DNA from: Candidatus Laterigemmans baculatus
GTDB lineage: Bacteria; Planctomycetota; Planctomycetia; Pirellulales; Pirellulaceae
DNA length: 64,000 nt
Assembly: GCF_010367455.1 (NCBI RefSeq)
Contig: NZ_WRPR01000033.1
Coordinates: forward strand, 1 to 64,000
Direction of reading: 5' to 3'
The position numbers and the translations under genes are program-made. This document shows, in pieces, positions 18,577 to 28,026 of the stretch (position 1 is its first letter; each line of letters begins with the position of its first letter). Under the pieces are notes generated by a model, which was given only the letters and a program-made list of their open reading frames with translations, made no database searches and was not told where the DNA came from.

Positions 18577-19878
18577 TTACTGCTGCCGAAGCGCCTCGAT
18601 GGGATTCATCGCCGCCGCTTTGTAGGCGGGATAAACGCCGAAAATGATCCCGGTGGCGACCGAGATGCCGAAAGCCAGCACGATCGAGATGAAGCTGGTC
18701 GAGGTCTCAACGCCAGCGGCCAGCGTCACGGCGATGGGAATCGCGACGCCGAGCACGATACCGAGCACGCCACCGGTCGTACTGAGCACGGTCGTCTCGA
18801 GTAGGAATTGGCGAATAATGTCTTTCCGCCGTGCGCCGATGGCTCGGCGAATGCCGATCTCGCGGGTCCGCTCGGTGACGGTCGCCAGCATGATGTTCAT
18901 AATCCCGATCCCGCCGACCAGCAGCGAGATTCCGGCGATCGAGCCGAGGACCAGATTCCAGATTCGCTTCTCGTGTTCGGCCTGAGCCATCAGCTCGAGC
19001 GGGACGACGACCTGAAAATCGCTCTTCTTGGGATGCGAGCGGTTGAGCAGCTTGCGAACCATCGCGGCGGTCGGGCGGACCAGATCGGGACCATCTTTCG
19101 ACTCTTTGACGGCCAACGTAATTTCGCTCAATTCGATCCGATCGTATTCGCGACTCCCTCGCGGTCCGCTCCGCTGCAGTTCGCCGAAGCGACTTCGGGC
19201 GGCGGCCAAAGGAATGAAAATGTCGCGATTTTGGTCGTCGGTGCCCGAGGCGGTGGGGCGGGCCAAGCCGCTGTCTTGCGCTTCGAGGATTCCAACCACC
19301 CGGTAGGCACCGTCGCCGATCAGCAAAGGCTCGCCGAGAGGGTCTTCGAAACCGAACAGGGCGTCGGCTGCACCGCGGCTGAGGACGGCGACGTTGGCGA
19401 ACTTCTCGTTGTCGTCGTGGACGAGAAACCGACCCCGCTCGACCTGCAGGTTTTTAACCCGCGTCAACTCCGGGACGGTGGCAACCACGCGCGTCTCTTG
19501 CAGCCGTCGCCGGCCGTGGTTGACGTCCTTGCGATGCATGGCGACCGGGACTGCGATCTCACCGGTGGGGATCCGCTCAAGCGACCGCAGATCCTCGTAG
19601 GTCAGTCCGTAGGCGTTGATTTGGAAGTAGCGGTTGGAGCCGCCGTTCTGATTCCCGGCGCCACCCTCCTCGAGCGACGGCTTGACGCTCCGGATGATCA
19701 CGTTCGATGCGCCCAACTCACGGATTCGGTCAAGCGCTTGTTGCTTGCTCCCCTCGCCGACCGAGAGCATGGCGATGACCGAGGCGACGCCGAGAATCGT
19801 CCCGAGCAGCGTCAACGCGCTCCGCATCTTATGCAGCAGCAGGTTGCGCACAGCCAGTTTGAAGGTCGCGATCCACAC
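18577..19878 (-). CDS. MacB/FtsX-type ABC transporter permease
   Basis: A 433-residue permease with the type VII ABC (MacB/FtsX) topology: one N-terminal membrane helix, a large periplasmic MacB_PCD domain (about 45-270), and three C-terminal helices forming the FtsX domain, with [15 protein letters not shown] just after the second helix. The N terminus [19 protein letters not shown] is typical. The partner ATPase, usually fused or adjacent, is absent from this cluster. The start is GTG 19878, 14 bases after the adaptor stop. With the adaptor and the TolC-like gene it looks like a tripartite export system. Confidence 0.88.
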   Translation of the reverse strand: MWIATFKLAVRNLLLHKMRSALTLLGTILGVASVIAMLSVGEGSKQQALDRIRELGASNVIIRSVKPSLEEGGAGNQNGGSNRYFQINAYGLTYEDLRSLERIPTGEIAVPVAMHRKDVNHGRRRLQETRVVATVPELTRVKNLQVERGRFLVHDDNEKFANVAVLSRGAADALFGFEDPLGEPLLIGDGAYRVVGILEAQDSGLARPTASGTDDQNRDIFIPLAAARSRFGELQRSGPRGSREYDRIELSEITLAVKESKDGPDLVRPTAAMVRKLLNRSHPKKSDFQVVVPLELMAQAEHEKRIWNLVLGSIAGISLLVGGIGIMNIMLATVTERTREIGIRRAIGARRKDIIRQFLLETTVLSTTGGVLGIVLGVAIPIAVTLAAGVETSTSFISIVLAFGISVATGIIFGVYPAYKAAAMNPIEALRQQ

Positions 19879-19892
19879 AGCTCTTCCCTTCC

Positions 19893-21458
19893 TTAAGCCG
19901 CTTCCGGAGAGGGCTCGGTCGGCAGGAGGTCGGCCAGTTGCGCCGGGTTCAGAGCGACTTGATCGCCTTCCTCGAGCCCGCGGAGGATTTGGACTTGGGA
20001 GTCGTTCTCGCGACCGACCGAGACTTCGCGGGGAACGATGCTTTCGCCGCTGCGGGCCATGACCCAGGTCCGTCCATCGCGCTCGATCAACGACTGGATG
20101 GGGACGAGCACCGCGTCTTCGATCGATTCGATCTCGATTTCACACACCGCGGTCATCCCGGGTTTGATCTGGCTGACCTCGGTATCGATCGTGACGACCG
20201 TCTCGTAGACCTTGGTATCGCTTCCCCGCCAGGAGTTTTGGTCGGGGAGCACGGCGATCGATTGGACTTCACCGTCGTAGCTGCGATCCGGGAAAGCATC
20301 GACCGTGATCTTCGCCGGCAAGCCGGTGTTGAGTTGATCGAGCACCGATTCATGGACCGCCGTGCGGACTTGCATCCGGTTGAGCGACGGCAGCGAGAGG
20401 AGGTGTTGGCGGTAGCGGACCGCCGCCCCTTCGCGGATGTCGTCGTTGCGGCTGCTCGCATAGGCGATCATCCCGTCGGCCGGAGAGTAGATCTTGCAGG
20501 CTTCGAGCTGCGACTGATAGCGGGCCAGCCGCTCCTCGTCCTTCTTGAGCGATTCGGTGCGGGCGTTGAGCACCGATTTCGCTTGGGCCAGTTTGACTTC
20601 GTTGTTGCGAATCACCTGCTCAAGATTCCGCTCGGCGGTTTGCAAAGCGCCTTCGAGCGAGAGCAGTTCCATGCGGCGGACGTAGTTGCGGGTTTTTTCC
20701 AGCGACGATTGGTGGGTCCGCAGCTTGTTCAGCGAGGCGGCGTATTTGCCTTCGGCTTGCATGTAGCTCAATTCGCTGCGGCGGAGCTCGTTGCGGTTGG
20801 CGTAGCCGAGCCGGAACAGCGTCTCGATTCCCCGCAAGTCGTCGTTCTGCAATTCCAGAGCGGCCTGAGCCGAGAGGATCTCGTTGTTGACGTCTTCGAT
20901 CGACCGCTCGATTTCGTCGACCGCCAGCTTATGCGTGCCGCTGTCCGGGTCTTGGAACATCGCCAACTCGAGCTTGGCCAACTCGACTTTCAGCCGCGCG
21001 TCGGCTTCGGCGGTTTCGTTTTGAACGACTTGGTTCTGGTAATTCGACTCGGCTTGGAAAGCGACGTTCCGCGATTCTTCGGTTTCGAGAATCTGTTCGT
21101 CGAGCTCTTCCCGCATCGGCGTCGATTCGATCTCGACGAGCAGGTCGCCCTTCTTGACGCTCGAGCCGTTGGGGATGATCCAGATGATCGGCGTGCCGTT
21201 GATGCTGTCGCGCTGCACGTCCTCCACCCCGCAGTAGACCTCGATGTTCTGCTGGCTTTCGAGATTGCCCCGCTCGATGACCGAGACCTTCATGTCACCG
21301 CGGCGGACTTCGTGCCAAATCAGTTCGCTGTCGACCGTGGGGCCGCCGCTTCCCCACCGCGCAGCGACGGTCGCCGGTACCGCGACGAGGACGATCAAAG
21401 CCGCCACGTAACTCCAGCGGCGGCGCCGAGGGCTCTGCCGTTTGTCCTTTGCAGACAC
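19893..21458 (-). CDS. HlyD/MacA-type periplasmic adaptor subunit
   Basis: A membrane-fusion protein with one N-terminal membrane helix ([19 protein letters not shown]), a biotinyl-lipoyl-like half before and after a long coiled-coil hairpin (about residues 120-330, heptad-rich with [20 protein letters not shown]), and a C-terminal beta-barrel and MPD domain. It links the inner-membrane permease to the outer-membrane channel. The open frame reaches 21524, but GTG 21458 is preceded by AGGAG at 7 bases and gives a shorter basic start ([13 protein letters not shown]). It is the first gene of the efflux run; an ATPase is missing. Confidence 0.87.
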   Translation of the reverse strand: MSAKDKRQSPRRRRWSYVAALIVLVAVPATVAARWGSGGPTVDSELIWHEVRRGDMKVSVIERGNLESQQNIEVYCGVEDVQRDSINGTPIIWIIPNGSSVKKGDLLVEIESTPMREELDEQILETEESRNVAFQAESNYQNQVVQNETAEADARLKVELAKLELAMFQDPDSGTHKLAVDEIERSIEDVNNEILSAQAALELQNDDLRGIETLFRLGYANRNELRRSELSYMQAEGKYAASLNKLRTHQSSLEKTRNYVRRMELLSLEGALQTAERNLEQVIRNNEVKLAQAKSVLNARTESLKKDEERLARYQSQLEACKIYSPADGMIAYASSRNDDIREGAAVRYRQHLLSLPSLNRMQVRTAVHESVLDQLNTGLPAKITVDAFPDRSYDGEVQSIAVLPDQNSWRGSDTKVYETVVTIDTEVSQIKPGMTAVCEIEIESIEDAVLVPIQSLIERDGRTWVMARSGESIVPREVSVGRENDSQVQILRGLEEGDQVALNPAQLADLLPTEPSPEAA

Positions 21459-21495
21459 AGTGGATCTCCTATCGCCACAACCAGACCGCCTCCTG

Positions 21496-21529
21496 CTCGC
21501 CGGGCAAACAAACTCGCCGGGCAAACAGT
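21496..21529. repeat. 17-bp tandem duplication
   Basis: CTCGCCGGGCAAACAAA is followed at once by a second copy of CTCGCCGGGCAAACA. It lies in the 5' leader of the adaptor gene. Confidence 0.8.
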
Positions 21530-21732
21530 GCGTCTCAGGGTGGCCTCGAGTTCAGCAAGGTGGGTCGGGGTGCGCGTCGCTGAGGGTGGGACGGTTCTCG
21601 AGAGAGAATCGATTCGCTCGTGTAATCGGCTCGCTCCCGGTGACCGCAGTCGGTAGGTAGAGGTAGGACGGCACCGGCGGGGCGGTCTATTCTAGACGCT
21701 CGGGGCGCTCAAGGGAAATCCCTTTTGCACGC

Positions 21733-23040
21733 TCAATCGGGCAACTCCTCCCCGCGCGTCTCCGGCAAGAACAGGATGATCACGACGCCGAGCAGGAACA
21801 GGAGGCTCAGCGAGGTGACGGCATAGCGGAGGTCCATCCCCTCCTGAGCCTTGAGCCAACCGGAAAAAATCAGCACCGGAACCGCCAGCAGCCGCCCACC
21901 GTTGAAGCAAAAACTGGTCCCGGTGGCCCGCAGGTGCGTCGGGAACAACTCGGGAAAGTAGATCGCATAACCGGCGTGCATCGCCAGGGTCAGGAACCCG
22001 AACAGCGGCAGAATCGCCAGCTGCTGAGTGTACGTTTGTGGGGCGAAAGCCGTGATCGGCACGATTCCGATCGCCAGCAAATGCATGACGACGAAAGCCC
22101 GCCGGCGGCCAATTCGGGCGCACAACGGGCCGAAGGCGAGCAGTCCCAGTCCGCCGCCAGCCGTCTGCACGATTCCGTAGGCGAACTTGGCTCGCTGGGC
22201 CGCCGCTTCGGGACTGCCCCCCTGCCGCAGCACCAACTCCCGCGTCAGGTCTTGGCCGGCCACGGTGACGGCCCAGAAAGTTCCCAGCCCGACCGCGGCC
22301 AGCGACATCCCCAGAGCCGCTCGTGCGGCCCAGCGGCGATTGAGCAGCAGCTCCCGGAAGCTGCCCAGCGGCGACGCCGTGGCCGATTCTTTGGCCTCGG
22401 CCGCCTTCGCCTTCCACTGCTCCGGCTCGCGGACTTTCGCCCGCACCCACAGAATCAGCAGCGCCGGAGCGATGCCGAGCAAGTACGCGTACTGCCACTG
22501 GGCCCCGACCGCCAAACCGGCCAGCGCCGCCATCCAGGTTCCCAGAACGCTCGAGGCATGGAAGATCCCCGAGGCGTGCGCCCGAGCGCGGGGCGGAAAA
22601 ACTTCGGCGACCAGCGCGGCCGCGACCGCCCACTCTCCGCCCACCCCCACGGCTACCAAAAACCGCAGCACGGCGACATGCCACAGCTCGCTGGCAAAGA
22701 AGGTCAGGCCTGAAAAGACCGAATAGATCAGGATCGTCAGGACCATGATCGAACGCCGCCCAAAGCGGTCGGCGAGCGAACCGGCGCCGAGCCCTCCAAT
22801 CGTTCCGCCGAGCAGAAACAGCCCCAGAAACAGATCGCCATACTGCTTCACATCGCCCCCCGAGCGACCAAGGATGTCGCGGAGCATCTGGTCGCGGGTG
22901 ATGTTGAAGATCTGCCCCTCGTAGACGTCGAACACCCAGCCGGCGGAGGCGATTCCCAGCACCAGCCACTGGTAACCGGTCACCTCGGCATACCAGGGCC
23001 GCTCCGTCGCCGCTCGGGGACTCGGCTCAGGCTCGGCCAT
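21733..23040 (-). CDS. MFS transporter (sugar/aromatic-acid symporter type)
   Basis: A 435-residue, 12-helix major facilitator transporter. The conserved loop 2-3 motif GSLADRFGRRSIM and the loop 4-5 FLVAVGVGGEWAVA (AAHS/metabolite:H+ symporter style) are clear. The central loop contains VREPEQWKAKAAEAKES. The substrate cannot be told from sequence. It is two bases after the dioxygenase stop and is the last gene of a three-gene leftward operon with aldo/keto reductase and dioxygenase. Confidence 0.9.
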   Translation of the reverse strand: MAEPEPSPRAATERPWYAEVTGYQWLVLGIASAGWVFDVYEGQIFNITRDQMLRDILGRSGGDVKQYGDLFLGLFLLGGTIGGLGAGSLADRFGRRSIMVLTILIYSVFSGLTFFASELWHVAVLRFLVAVGVGGEWAVAAALVAEVFPPRARAHASGIFHASSVLGTWMAALAGLAVGAQWQYAYLLGIAPALLILWVRAKVREPEQWKAKAAEAKESATASPLGSFRELLLNRRWAARAALGMSLAAVGLGTFWAVTVAGQDLTRELVLRQGGSPEAAAQRAKFAYGIVQTAGGGLGLLAFGPLCARIGRRRAFVVMHLLAIGIVPITAFAPQTYTQQLAILPLFGFLTLAMHAGYAIYFPELFPTHLRATGTSFCFNGGRLLAVPVLIFSGWLKAQEGMDLRYAVTSLSLLFLLGVVIILFLPETRGEELPD

Positions 23041-23042
23041 CT

Positions 23043-24095
23043 CTAGCTGGCCCCATGATGTTCGGCCCCATGATGTTCGGTCCCGTGAAGCTCGGCCCCG
23101 TGATGCTCGGCGGCGACCAGAGAGGCGAGGATCCGGCGGCTGCCACTGAAGGTGCGCCGACCGTGCATGGCGACGTAGTTGTCGACCAGCACGACGTCAC
23201 CCTGCTGCCACGCATGGTCGTAAGTCAGTTGCTCCGCCATCTCGGCCACCGTCAGGACCGTATCGCGGTCGAGCGGCGTGCCGTCGCCGAAGGTGATCGC
23301 TTTGCCCGGGTCGTTGCGGCTGTCTTTCCACCCTCGGAAAGCGGCGATCAACTGATTGAAGAACGTTTTGCGGCCGGGCCCCACTTCGCGGACCGCCGGG
23401 AGCACCGGCGTGGTGGCCCGCAAGCATCCGTCGTCGGACCATTCCCAGGAGTAGCCCAGCCCATGCAACCGCTGTTCGGCCTCCTCGCGACGGTTCGCCC
23501 GGAACGTGCTCTGCCAGCTCCGCCCCATCCCCGAGGCGGCATCGTCCTCGGCGGGCATCACGTTCGTGTACCGCAGCCCTTTGTGTTCGCAGTCCCGGGC
23601 AAAATCGGGGCAGCGTGCGAGCATCTGCTCGAACAGCACGTCGGATCGGCATAGCGGCGTCGCACCGCCGCTCTCGGCTGGCTGTTGGCAATAGAAAAAT
23701 AGCTTGCTCGGAAAGACCGGCGTCTGCGCCATCTCGTGGTGCAGGTAGATCGTGACATCCGCCGGCGCTTCGTTGGCGGAGAAGACGCGGGGCGTGTAGT
23801 TCTTCCGCACGGCGTTGGAGAGCGATTGCTCGTAGGGAAAATTCTCCCAGCCGAAAGCGGCGATGAAGCGATCAAAGTCCTCGGGGCTTTGGACGGGGAA
23901 ACCGCGAAATAGGATCGCTCCGTGCCGGTCGGCTTTCTGTTCGAAGTCCGACGCGTGAGCCGCCAGCCAGTCCACGGTCTGGTCGAGTTTCGCCGCTGGC
24001 GATGCGCAACGCAGCACCAGTGGAAAGGGCTCGCCGCCGTGCTTCTGCTGTCCCCGGACCGAGACTGCTTCCACATCGAGAGCTTCCGCAGGCAT
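23043..24095 (-). CDS. TauD/TfdA-type Fe(II)/2-oxoglutarate dioxygenase (HxE variant)
   Basis: A 350-residue non-haem iron oxygenase. The metal site appears to be His-x-Glu (YLHHEMAQTP, about residues 118-120, clavaminate-synthase/SyrP-like rather than HxD) and a distal His in VDNYVAMHGRRTFSG (about residue 310), followed by the RR that binds 2-oxoglutarate. The family hydroxylates small molecules such as taurine or carrier-bound amino acids; the substrate here is unknown. The last 20 residues are a tandem of HHGAE-like units encoded by a 15-base repeat (23050-23109). It lies 21 bases after the aldo/keto reductase and 2 before the MFS gene. Confidence 0.85.
   Translation of the reverse strand: MPAEALDVEAVSVRGQQKHGGEPFPLVLRCASPAAKLDQTVDWLAAHASDFEQKADRHGAILFRGFPVQSPEDFDRFIAAFGWENFPYEQSLSNAVRKNYTPRVFSANEAPADVTIYLHHEMAQTPVFPSKLFFYCQQPAESGGATPLCRSDVLFEQMLARCPDFARDCEHKGLRYTNVMPAEDDAASGMGRSWQSTFRANRREEAEQRLHGLGYSWEWSDDGCLRATTPVLPAVREVGPGRKTFFNQLIAAFRGWKDSRNDPGKAITFGDGTPLDRDTVLTVAEMAEQLTYDHAWQQGDVVLVDNYVAMHGRRTFSGSRRILASLVAAEHHGAELHGTEHHGAEHHGAS
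23050..23109. repeat. 15-bp in-frame tandem repeat, 4 copies
   Basis: Four units of GCCCCATGATGTTCG (two exact, two variant) encode the C-terminal HHGAE repeats of the dioxygenase and end seven bases before its stop codon. Confidence 0.9.
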
Positions 24096-24116
24096 CGTGA
24101 ATCTCCTTGGGAGGGA

Positions 24117-25127
24117 TTATTCGTAGATTGGACAGAACGTGCCAAACGCCGATTCGCAAAACACGCCGGGGTCATTGAAGCGGCGATTGCGATTTAAGTT
24201 TGTCAGAGACTGCATCTCGCTGTCACTCAGCTCGAAATCAAACAGGTCGAGGTTCTCCGCCAGCCGTTCCGGTCGGGCGGTCTTGGGAACGACCGCCGTC
24301 CCACGCTGGACTCCCCAGCGGAGCACGACCTGGGCGGCCGTCTTGCCATGAGCCGCGGCGATCTCCCCGACGACCGATTCCGACAGTACCGACTCGTCCT
24401 CGCTCGCCATCCCCAGCGGAAGATAGGAACCGGCTCCGAGCGGCGAAAAACCGGTCACCGCGATTCCCTGCTGCTGGCAAAACCGCAACAGTTTTTCCTG
24501 AGTCAGATAGGGGTGCAGTTCGACTTGCAACATTGCCGGAGCGGTCGTCGCTGAAGCGATCAGATCGCGGAGCAAAGCGGTGTTGAAATTGCAGACTCCG
24601 ATGTTCCGCACGAGCCCGTCCCGTACCAGTTGTTCCATCGCCCCCCAGGTCTCGGCGATCGGGACCGAGGCCAGCTCCATTCGCGGCTCGGGGGCTTCGG
24701 GGTCATAGATCCATTCGGGCGGATAACGCTCGTCGAACGGAACGTAGCGGAGCGCGATCGGGAAATGGATCAGGTACAGATCTAAGTAGTCGAGTCGCAA
24801 ATCTTGCAACGATTTTTCGACCGCCGGCCGGACATGCTCGGCGGCGTGGTAGGTATTCCACAGCTTGGAAGTAATCCACAGCTCCTCGCGGCGACAGCGA
24901 CCCGCCTGCAAGACTCGCTCGAGTCCCTCGCCGACCTCGGCTTCGTTTCCGTAATCGGCGGCGCAGTCCAGATGGCGATACCCCTGGCTGACGGCCTGTT
25001 CGACGAGTCCCGCGACTTGCGGCTTGGGGATCTTCCACAGCCCCAATCCGACCGCGGGCATCTTCGCGCCGCCACGGAGTTCGAGTGTGGTCTCTTGAGG
25101 TCGATTCATGGTGGCAGTTTCATCCAT
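24117..25127 (-). CDS. Aldo/keto reductase
   Basis: A 336-residue NADPH-dependent reductase of the AKR (TIM-barrel) superfamily. The catalytic tetrad is in place: Asp54 and Tyr59 (HLDCAADYGNE), Lys88 (ITSKLW), His121 (LYLIHFPIAL). The cofactor segment VPKTARPERLAEN is present near the end. Substrate class is unknown. ATG 25127 is used; ATG 25109 is an alternative. It is the first gene of the operon with dioxygenase and MFS transporter, which suggests import or export and oxidation/reduction of one small molecule. Confidence 0.92.
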   Translation of the reverse strand: MDETATMNRPQETTLELRGGAKMPAVGLGLWKIPKPQVAGLVEQAVSQGYRHLDCAADYGNEAEVGEGLERVLQAGRCRREELWITSKLWNTYHAAEHVRPAVEKSLQDLRLDYLDLYLIHFPIALRYVPFDERYPPEWIYDPEAPEPRMELASVPIAETWGAMEQLVRDGLVRNIGVCNFNTALLRDLIASATTAPAMLQVELHPYLTQEKLLRFCQQQGIAVTGFSPLGAGSYLPLGMASEDESVLSESVVGEIAAAHGKTAAQVVLRWGVQRGTAVVPKTARPERLAENLDLFDFELSDSEMQSLTNLNRNRRFNDPGVFCESAFGTFCPIYE

Positions 25128-25464
25128 GGGCGGGTGCCCCGCGGACCGGCGACGACAATCCGCCGGAGGGCGCGGCAGCGAGTTGGCTTCCGCAGCAATT
25201 TAGCCGGACCGCGCACTCCCGTGGGACCGCAGCGGTTACCTTGGGGACGAATCTCGAACAATACCGCGACCGTCCGACTGGATGATTCGCCAGCCGCCGG
25301 CCGTTAAGCCGGATTATTCATCAGCCGCAACGCGCTAGCGTCCGGTTACTGCTGCGTTTTCGAGAACCGGACGCTAGCGCGTTGCGGCTGATGGGTAGCA
25401 CGTCCGACGAACTCAGAGAAATCATCCGGTCGAGCGCTACGAGAACCAATGGAGAAAGAGAGCG
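25128..25464. other. Divergent spacer with one palindromic repeat
   Basis: The 337-base space between the leftward aldo/keto reductase and rightward oxidoreductase genes holds a CATCAGCCGC...CTAGCG repeat at 25318-25393. No gene, tRNA or convincing promoter was seen; it must carry the promoters of both genes. Confidence 0.5.
25318..25393. repeat. Palindromic repeat, CATCAGCCGC...CTAGCG family
   Basis: Arms TCATCAGCCGCAACGCGCTA and CGCTAGCGCGTTGCGGCTGA are near-perfect inverted copies, the best-paired member of this family in the window, around a GAGAACCGG-type centre. Confidence 0.88.
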
Positions 25465-26541
25465 ATGAGCGATTCCTCGGCCCGCGTTGGGGCCCCTGTC
25501 CGTTTCGGCTTGGTCGGTTTTGGGGCCTGGGGACGCTGCCACGCCGACGCGATCGCTAAATCGCGGGGCGGCGAGTTGGTCGCCATCGCCGCGCGCTCGG
25601 CTGAGAGTTGCAACGCCGCTCGCCGAGCCTATCCGGATGCCGAAGTCGTTTCTGATTATCGCCAGCTCGTTCAACGGCCCGATGTGGACGTGGTGGACGT
25701 CGTGCTGCCGAGCCATCTGCACCACGAAGTCAGCGCGGCGGTCCTCTCGGCGGGCAAACATCTGCTGCTCGAAAAGCCGATGGCAATCTCGCTCGAGGAG
25801 TGCGACGATCTGATCCGCCTCGCCCACCAGCACCAGCGGCTGTTGGCCGTGGGGCACGAGCTGCGGCTGTCGTCGCTGTGGGGGAAAGTCAAAGAAATGG
25901 TCGATGCGGGGTACGTCGGCACGCCGCAGTACGTGTTGGTCGAGCTGTCGCGGAAACCGTATCGGCCCGGAGCCGATGGTTGGCGGTACGACATCGCGCG
26001 GGTGGGCAACTGGATCTTGGAGGAGCCGATCCACTTCTTTGATCTCGCCCGCTGGTATTTGGGCAGCGCCGGGGAGCCCGAGCGGGTCTACGCGGCGGCC
26101 AATTCGCGGCAGAGCGAACACCCCGAGCTGCAGGATAACTTCAGCGCAATCGTCCATTTTCCCGGTGGCGCCTACGCGGTCGTCTCGCAAACGCTGAGCG
26201 CGTTCGAGCACCATCAGACCGTGAAGCTGAGCGGGACCGACGGCGCTTTGTGGGCCAATTGGAGCGGAGCCCAGGACCGCACCCGGCAGGCGAGCTACTC
26301 GCTCCGCGCGTTCAACGGCGGCGAGGTGGAGACGATTCCAATCGACAAACCGACCGGCGAACTATTCGAACTGGAAGACCAGGTGGAGATGGTCGCCGAG
26401 GCCGTCCGCCAGCGCCGACCGCTGGCCTGCACGGGGGTCGACGGTCGCTGGTCGGCGGCGATGTGCTTGGCGGCCGAGGCCTCGGTCCAAATGGGACAGC
26501 CGGTCGAGATCCCGCGGCCCAAACCGATCGGGCCTGCTTGA
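25465..26541 (+). CDS. Gfo/Idh/MocA family oxidoreductase
   Basis: A 358-residue NAD(P)-dependent oxidoreductase. The N-terminal Rossmann domain has LVGFGAWGRCHADAI (GxGxxG variant) and the family EKPMAISLEECDDL motif with the catalytic Lys. The C-terminal alpha/beta domain contains HFFDLARWYLG, which positions the catalytic His. These enzymes usually act on sugars or inositols, but many are uncharacterised. A GGAG lies about 10 bases before ATG 25465. It stands alone, rightward, before a block of CTAG repeats. Confidence 0.88.
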   Translation: MSDSSARVGAPVRFGLVGFGAWGRCHADAIAKSRGGELVAIAARSAESCNAARRAYPDAEVVSDYRQLVQRPDVDVVDVVLPSHLHHEVSAAVLSAGKHLLLEKPMAISLEECDDLIRLAHQHQRLLAVGHELRLSSLWGKVKEMVDAGYVGTPQYVLVELSRKPYRPGADGWRYDIARVGNWILEEPIHFFDLARWYLGSAGEPERVYAAANSRQSEHPELQDNFSAIVHFPGGAYAVVSQTLSAFEHHQTVKLSGTDGALWANWSGAQDRTRQASYSLRAFNGGEVETIPIDKPTGELFELEDQVEMVAEAVRQRRPLACTGVDGRWSAAMCLAAEASVQMGQPVEIPRPKPIGPA

Positions 26542-26601
26542 AAATCTCCGCCGACCGGTCGATGACCCTCGGAAACGATCGTGCTACGCTTTCGCCCTCA
26601 G

Positions 26602-26713
26602 CCCGATTGAGCCGAAGGCGCTAGCCTCGGGCCCCGGCCCGATTGAGCCGAAGGCGCTAGCCTCGAGCCCCGCGACGCCTGGCTTATTGAGCTGAAGGCG
26701 CTAGCCTCGGGCC
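26602..26713. repeat. Three direct copies of GATTGAGCCGAAGGCGCTAGCC repeat arm
   Basis: Copies start at about 26602, 26638 and 26685. The unit reads GATTGAGCCGAAGGCGCTAG then CCTCGGGCC with small changes. Single arms of this family form the hairpin at 3511-3590. Confidence 0.85.
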
Positions 26714-26728
26714 GAAAACAGGAAATGA

Positions 26729-26754
26729 CACCCTCCCGGGGGGAGGGTGATGAT
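26729..26754. repeat. Short CCCTCC/GGGAGG hairpin ahead of leuB
   Basis: CACCCTCCCGGGGGGAGGGTG is a perfect inverted repeat of the CCCTCC family. It carries a GGAGGG and is followed by ATGATGAAATGAG, giving a repeat-derived start-like context upstream of leuB. Confidence 0.8.
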
Positions 26755-26817
26755 GAAATGAGTGTTTACCGACGGACCCCAATCCCTATTTCAAAGTCAA
26801 CGTGGACGGAGACGAAC

Positions 26818-27891
26818 GTGCGAGCGAATCTAGTGCTGTTGCCCGGTGATGGGATCGGTCCCGAGATCATCGACCAAGCCGAGCGGGTATTGGTCGCTGT
26901 CGCTGAGAAGTTCGGCCATCAATTCGAGCTCGAGCGGCACTTGATCGGCGGGATCGCGATCGACGAGACGGGCGACCCGCTGCCGCAACCAACGATCGAC
27001 GCCTGCCGGGCTTCGGCCGCCGTGCTGCTCGGGGCCGTCGGGGGACCGAAGTGGGACGATCCGAACGCCAAAACGCGGCCCGAAGCGGGGCTGCTGAAAA
27101 TCCGCAAGGAGCTCGGCCTGTTCGCCAACTTGCGTCCCATCCAGACCTACCCGGAATTGGTCGACGCCTCGCCGCTTCGCCGCGAGATCGTCGAAGGGAC
27201 CGACATCCTGTTCGTCCGCGAATTGACCGGCGGGATCTATTTTGGCCCGTCCGGCAAGGGCGAAGTCGACGGGCACGAGTCGGCCTACGCGACGATGCTC
27301 TACACCGTTCCGGAAATCGAGCGGGTGGTCCGCTTGGCGGCCGAAGCGGCTCGCGGACGTCGCGGGAAATTGTGCAGCGTCGACAAAGCGAACGTCTTGG
27401 AGCCGAGTCGGCTGTGGCGGCGCGTCGCCGACCGCGTCGTCCGCGAAGAGTTCCCCGACCTCGACTACTCGGTGGTCCTGGTCGATGCGATGGCGATGCA
27501 CTTGATCAGCCGTCCCCGCGACTTCGACGTGATCGTGACCAGCAATCTGTTTGGCGACATCCTGACCGACGAGGCTTCGATGCTTCCCGGTTCGCTGGGG
27601 ATGCTGCCGAGCGCTTCGGTCGGTGCGAGCGGACCGGGGCTGTTCGAGCCGATCCACGGCTCGGCTCCCGACATCGCTGGTCGCGGGATCGCCAACCCGC
27701 TGGCGACGATCCTCGCCTCGGCAATGATGCTCAAGCACTCGCTGCAGTTGCACGACGAAGCGGCAGCGATCGAAGCAGCGGTTCGGAAAGTCTTGGCCGA
27801 CGGGGCGCGAACGGCCGACATCGCCCGCGGCGGAGCCTCGATCTCCACCACCGCGATGGGCGACCGTGTCCTCCAGGCCCTCGCCTCCTGA
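26818..27891 (+). CDS. leuB: 3-isopropylmalate dehydrogenase
   Basis: LeuB oxidatively decarboxylates 3-isopropylmalate in leucine synthesis. Conserved elements: [16 protein letters not shown] at the start, a substrate-binding [21 protein letters not shown] segment (R.LRP), the TGGIYFG motif, [13 protein letters not shown], the metal-binding DAMAMHL and [13 protein letters not shown] Asp residues, and the NAD-binding [17 protein letters not shown] 26818 with GGAG six bases upstream gives 357 residues, the usual length. The frame also allows ATG 26758 or TTG/ATG in the repeat at 26725, adding up to 31 unrelated residues. Followed by a CGAAAG-type hairpin array. Confidence 0.95.
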   Translation: MRANLVLLPGDGIGPEIIDQAERVLVAVAEKFGHQFELERHLIGGIAIDETGDPLPQPTIDACRASAAVLLGAVGGPKWDDPNAKTRPEAGLLKIRKELGLFANLRPIQTYPELVDASPLRREIVEGTDILFVRELTGGIYFGPSGKGEVDGHESAYATMLYTVPEIERVVRLAAEAARGRRGKLCSVDKANVLEPSRLWRRVADRVVREEFPDLDYSVVLVDAMAMHLISRPRDFDVIVTSNLFGDILTDEASMLPGSLGMLPSASVGASGPGLFEPIHGSAPDIAGRGIANPLATILASAMMLKHSLQLHDEAAAIEAAVRKVLADGARTADIARGGASISTTAMGDRVLQALAS

Positions 27892-27896
27892 GACGC

Positions 27897-27999
27897 ATAG
27901 TCGCCTTTCGCTCCGCGAAAGTAGCGCTCGCGTAGTCACCTTTCGCTCCGATGAAGTAGCGGTAAAAACGCAACTTTCGCGGAGCGAAAGGCGACTATT
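27897..27999. repeat. CGAAAG-type inverted repeat between convergent genes
   Basis: The left arm ATAGTCGCCTTTCGCTCCGC and the right arm GCGGAGCGAAAGGCGACTAT are inverted copies, with a third partial copy GTCACCTTTCGCTCCGATG in between. It lies between leuB and the leftward RND gene and could act as a bidirectional transcription end. The same CGCCTTTCGCTCCGCGAAAG words are common in Rhodopirellula-type genomes from memory. Confidence 0.8.
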
Positions 28000-28026
28000 T
28001 GCATTCAACCCGTCCGGCGGCGGATT

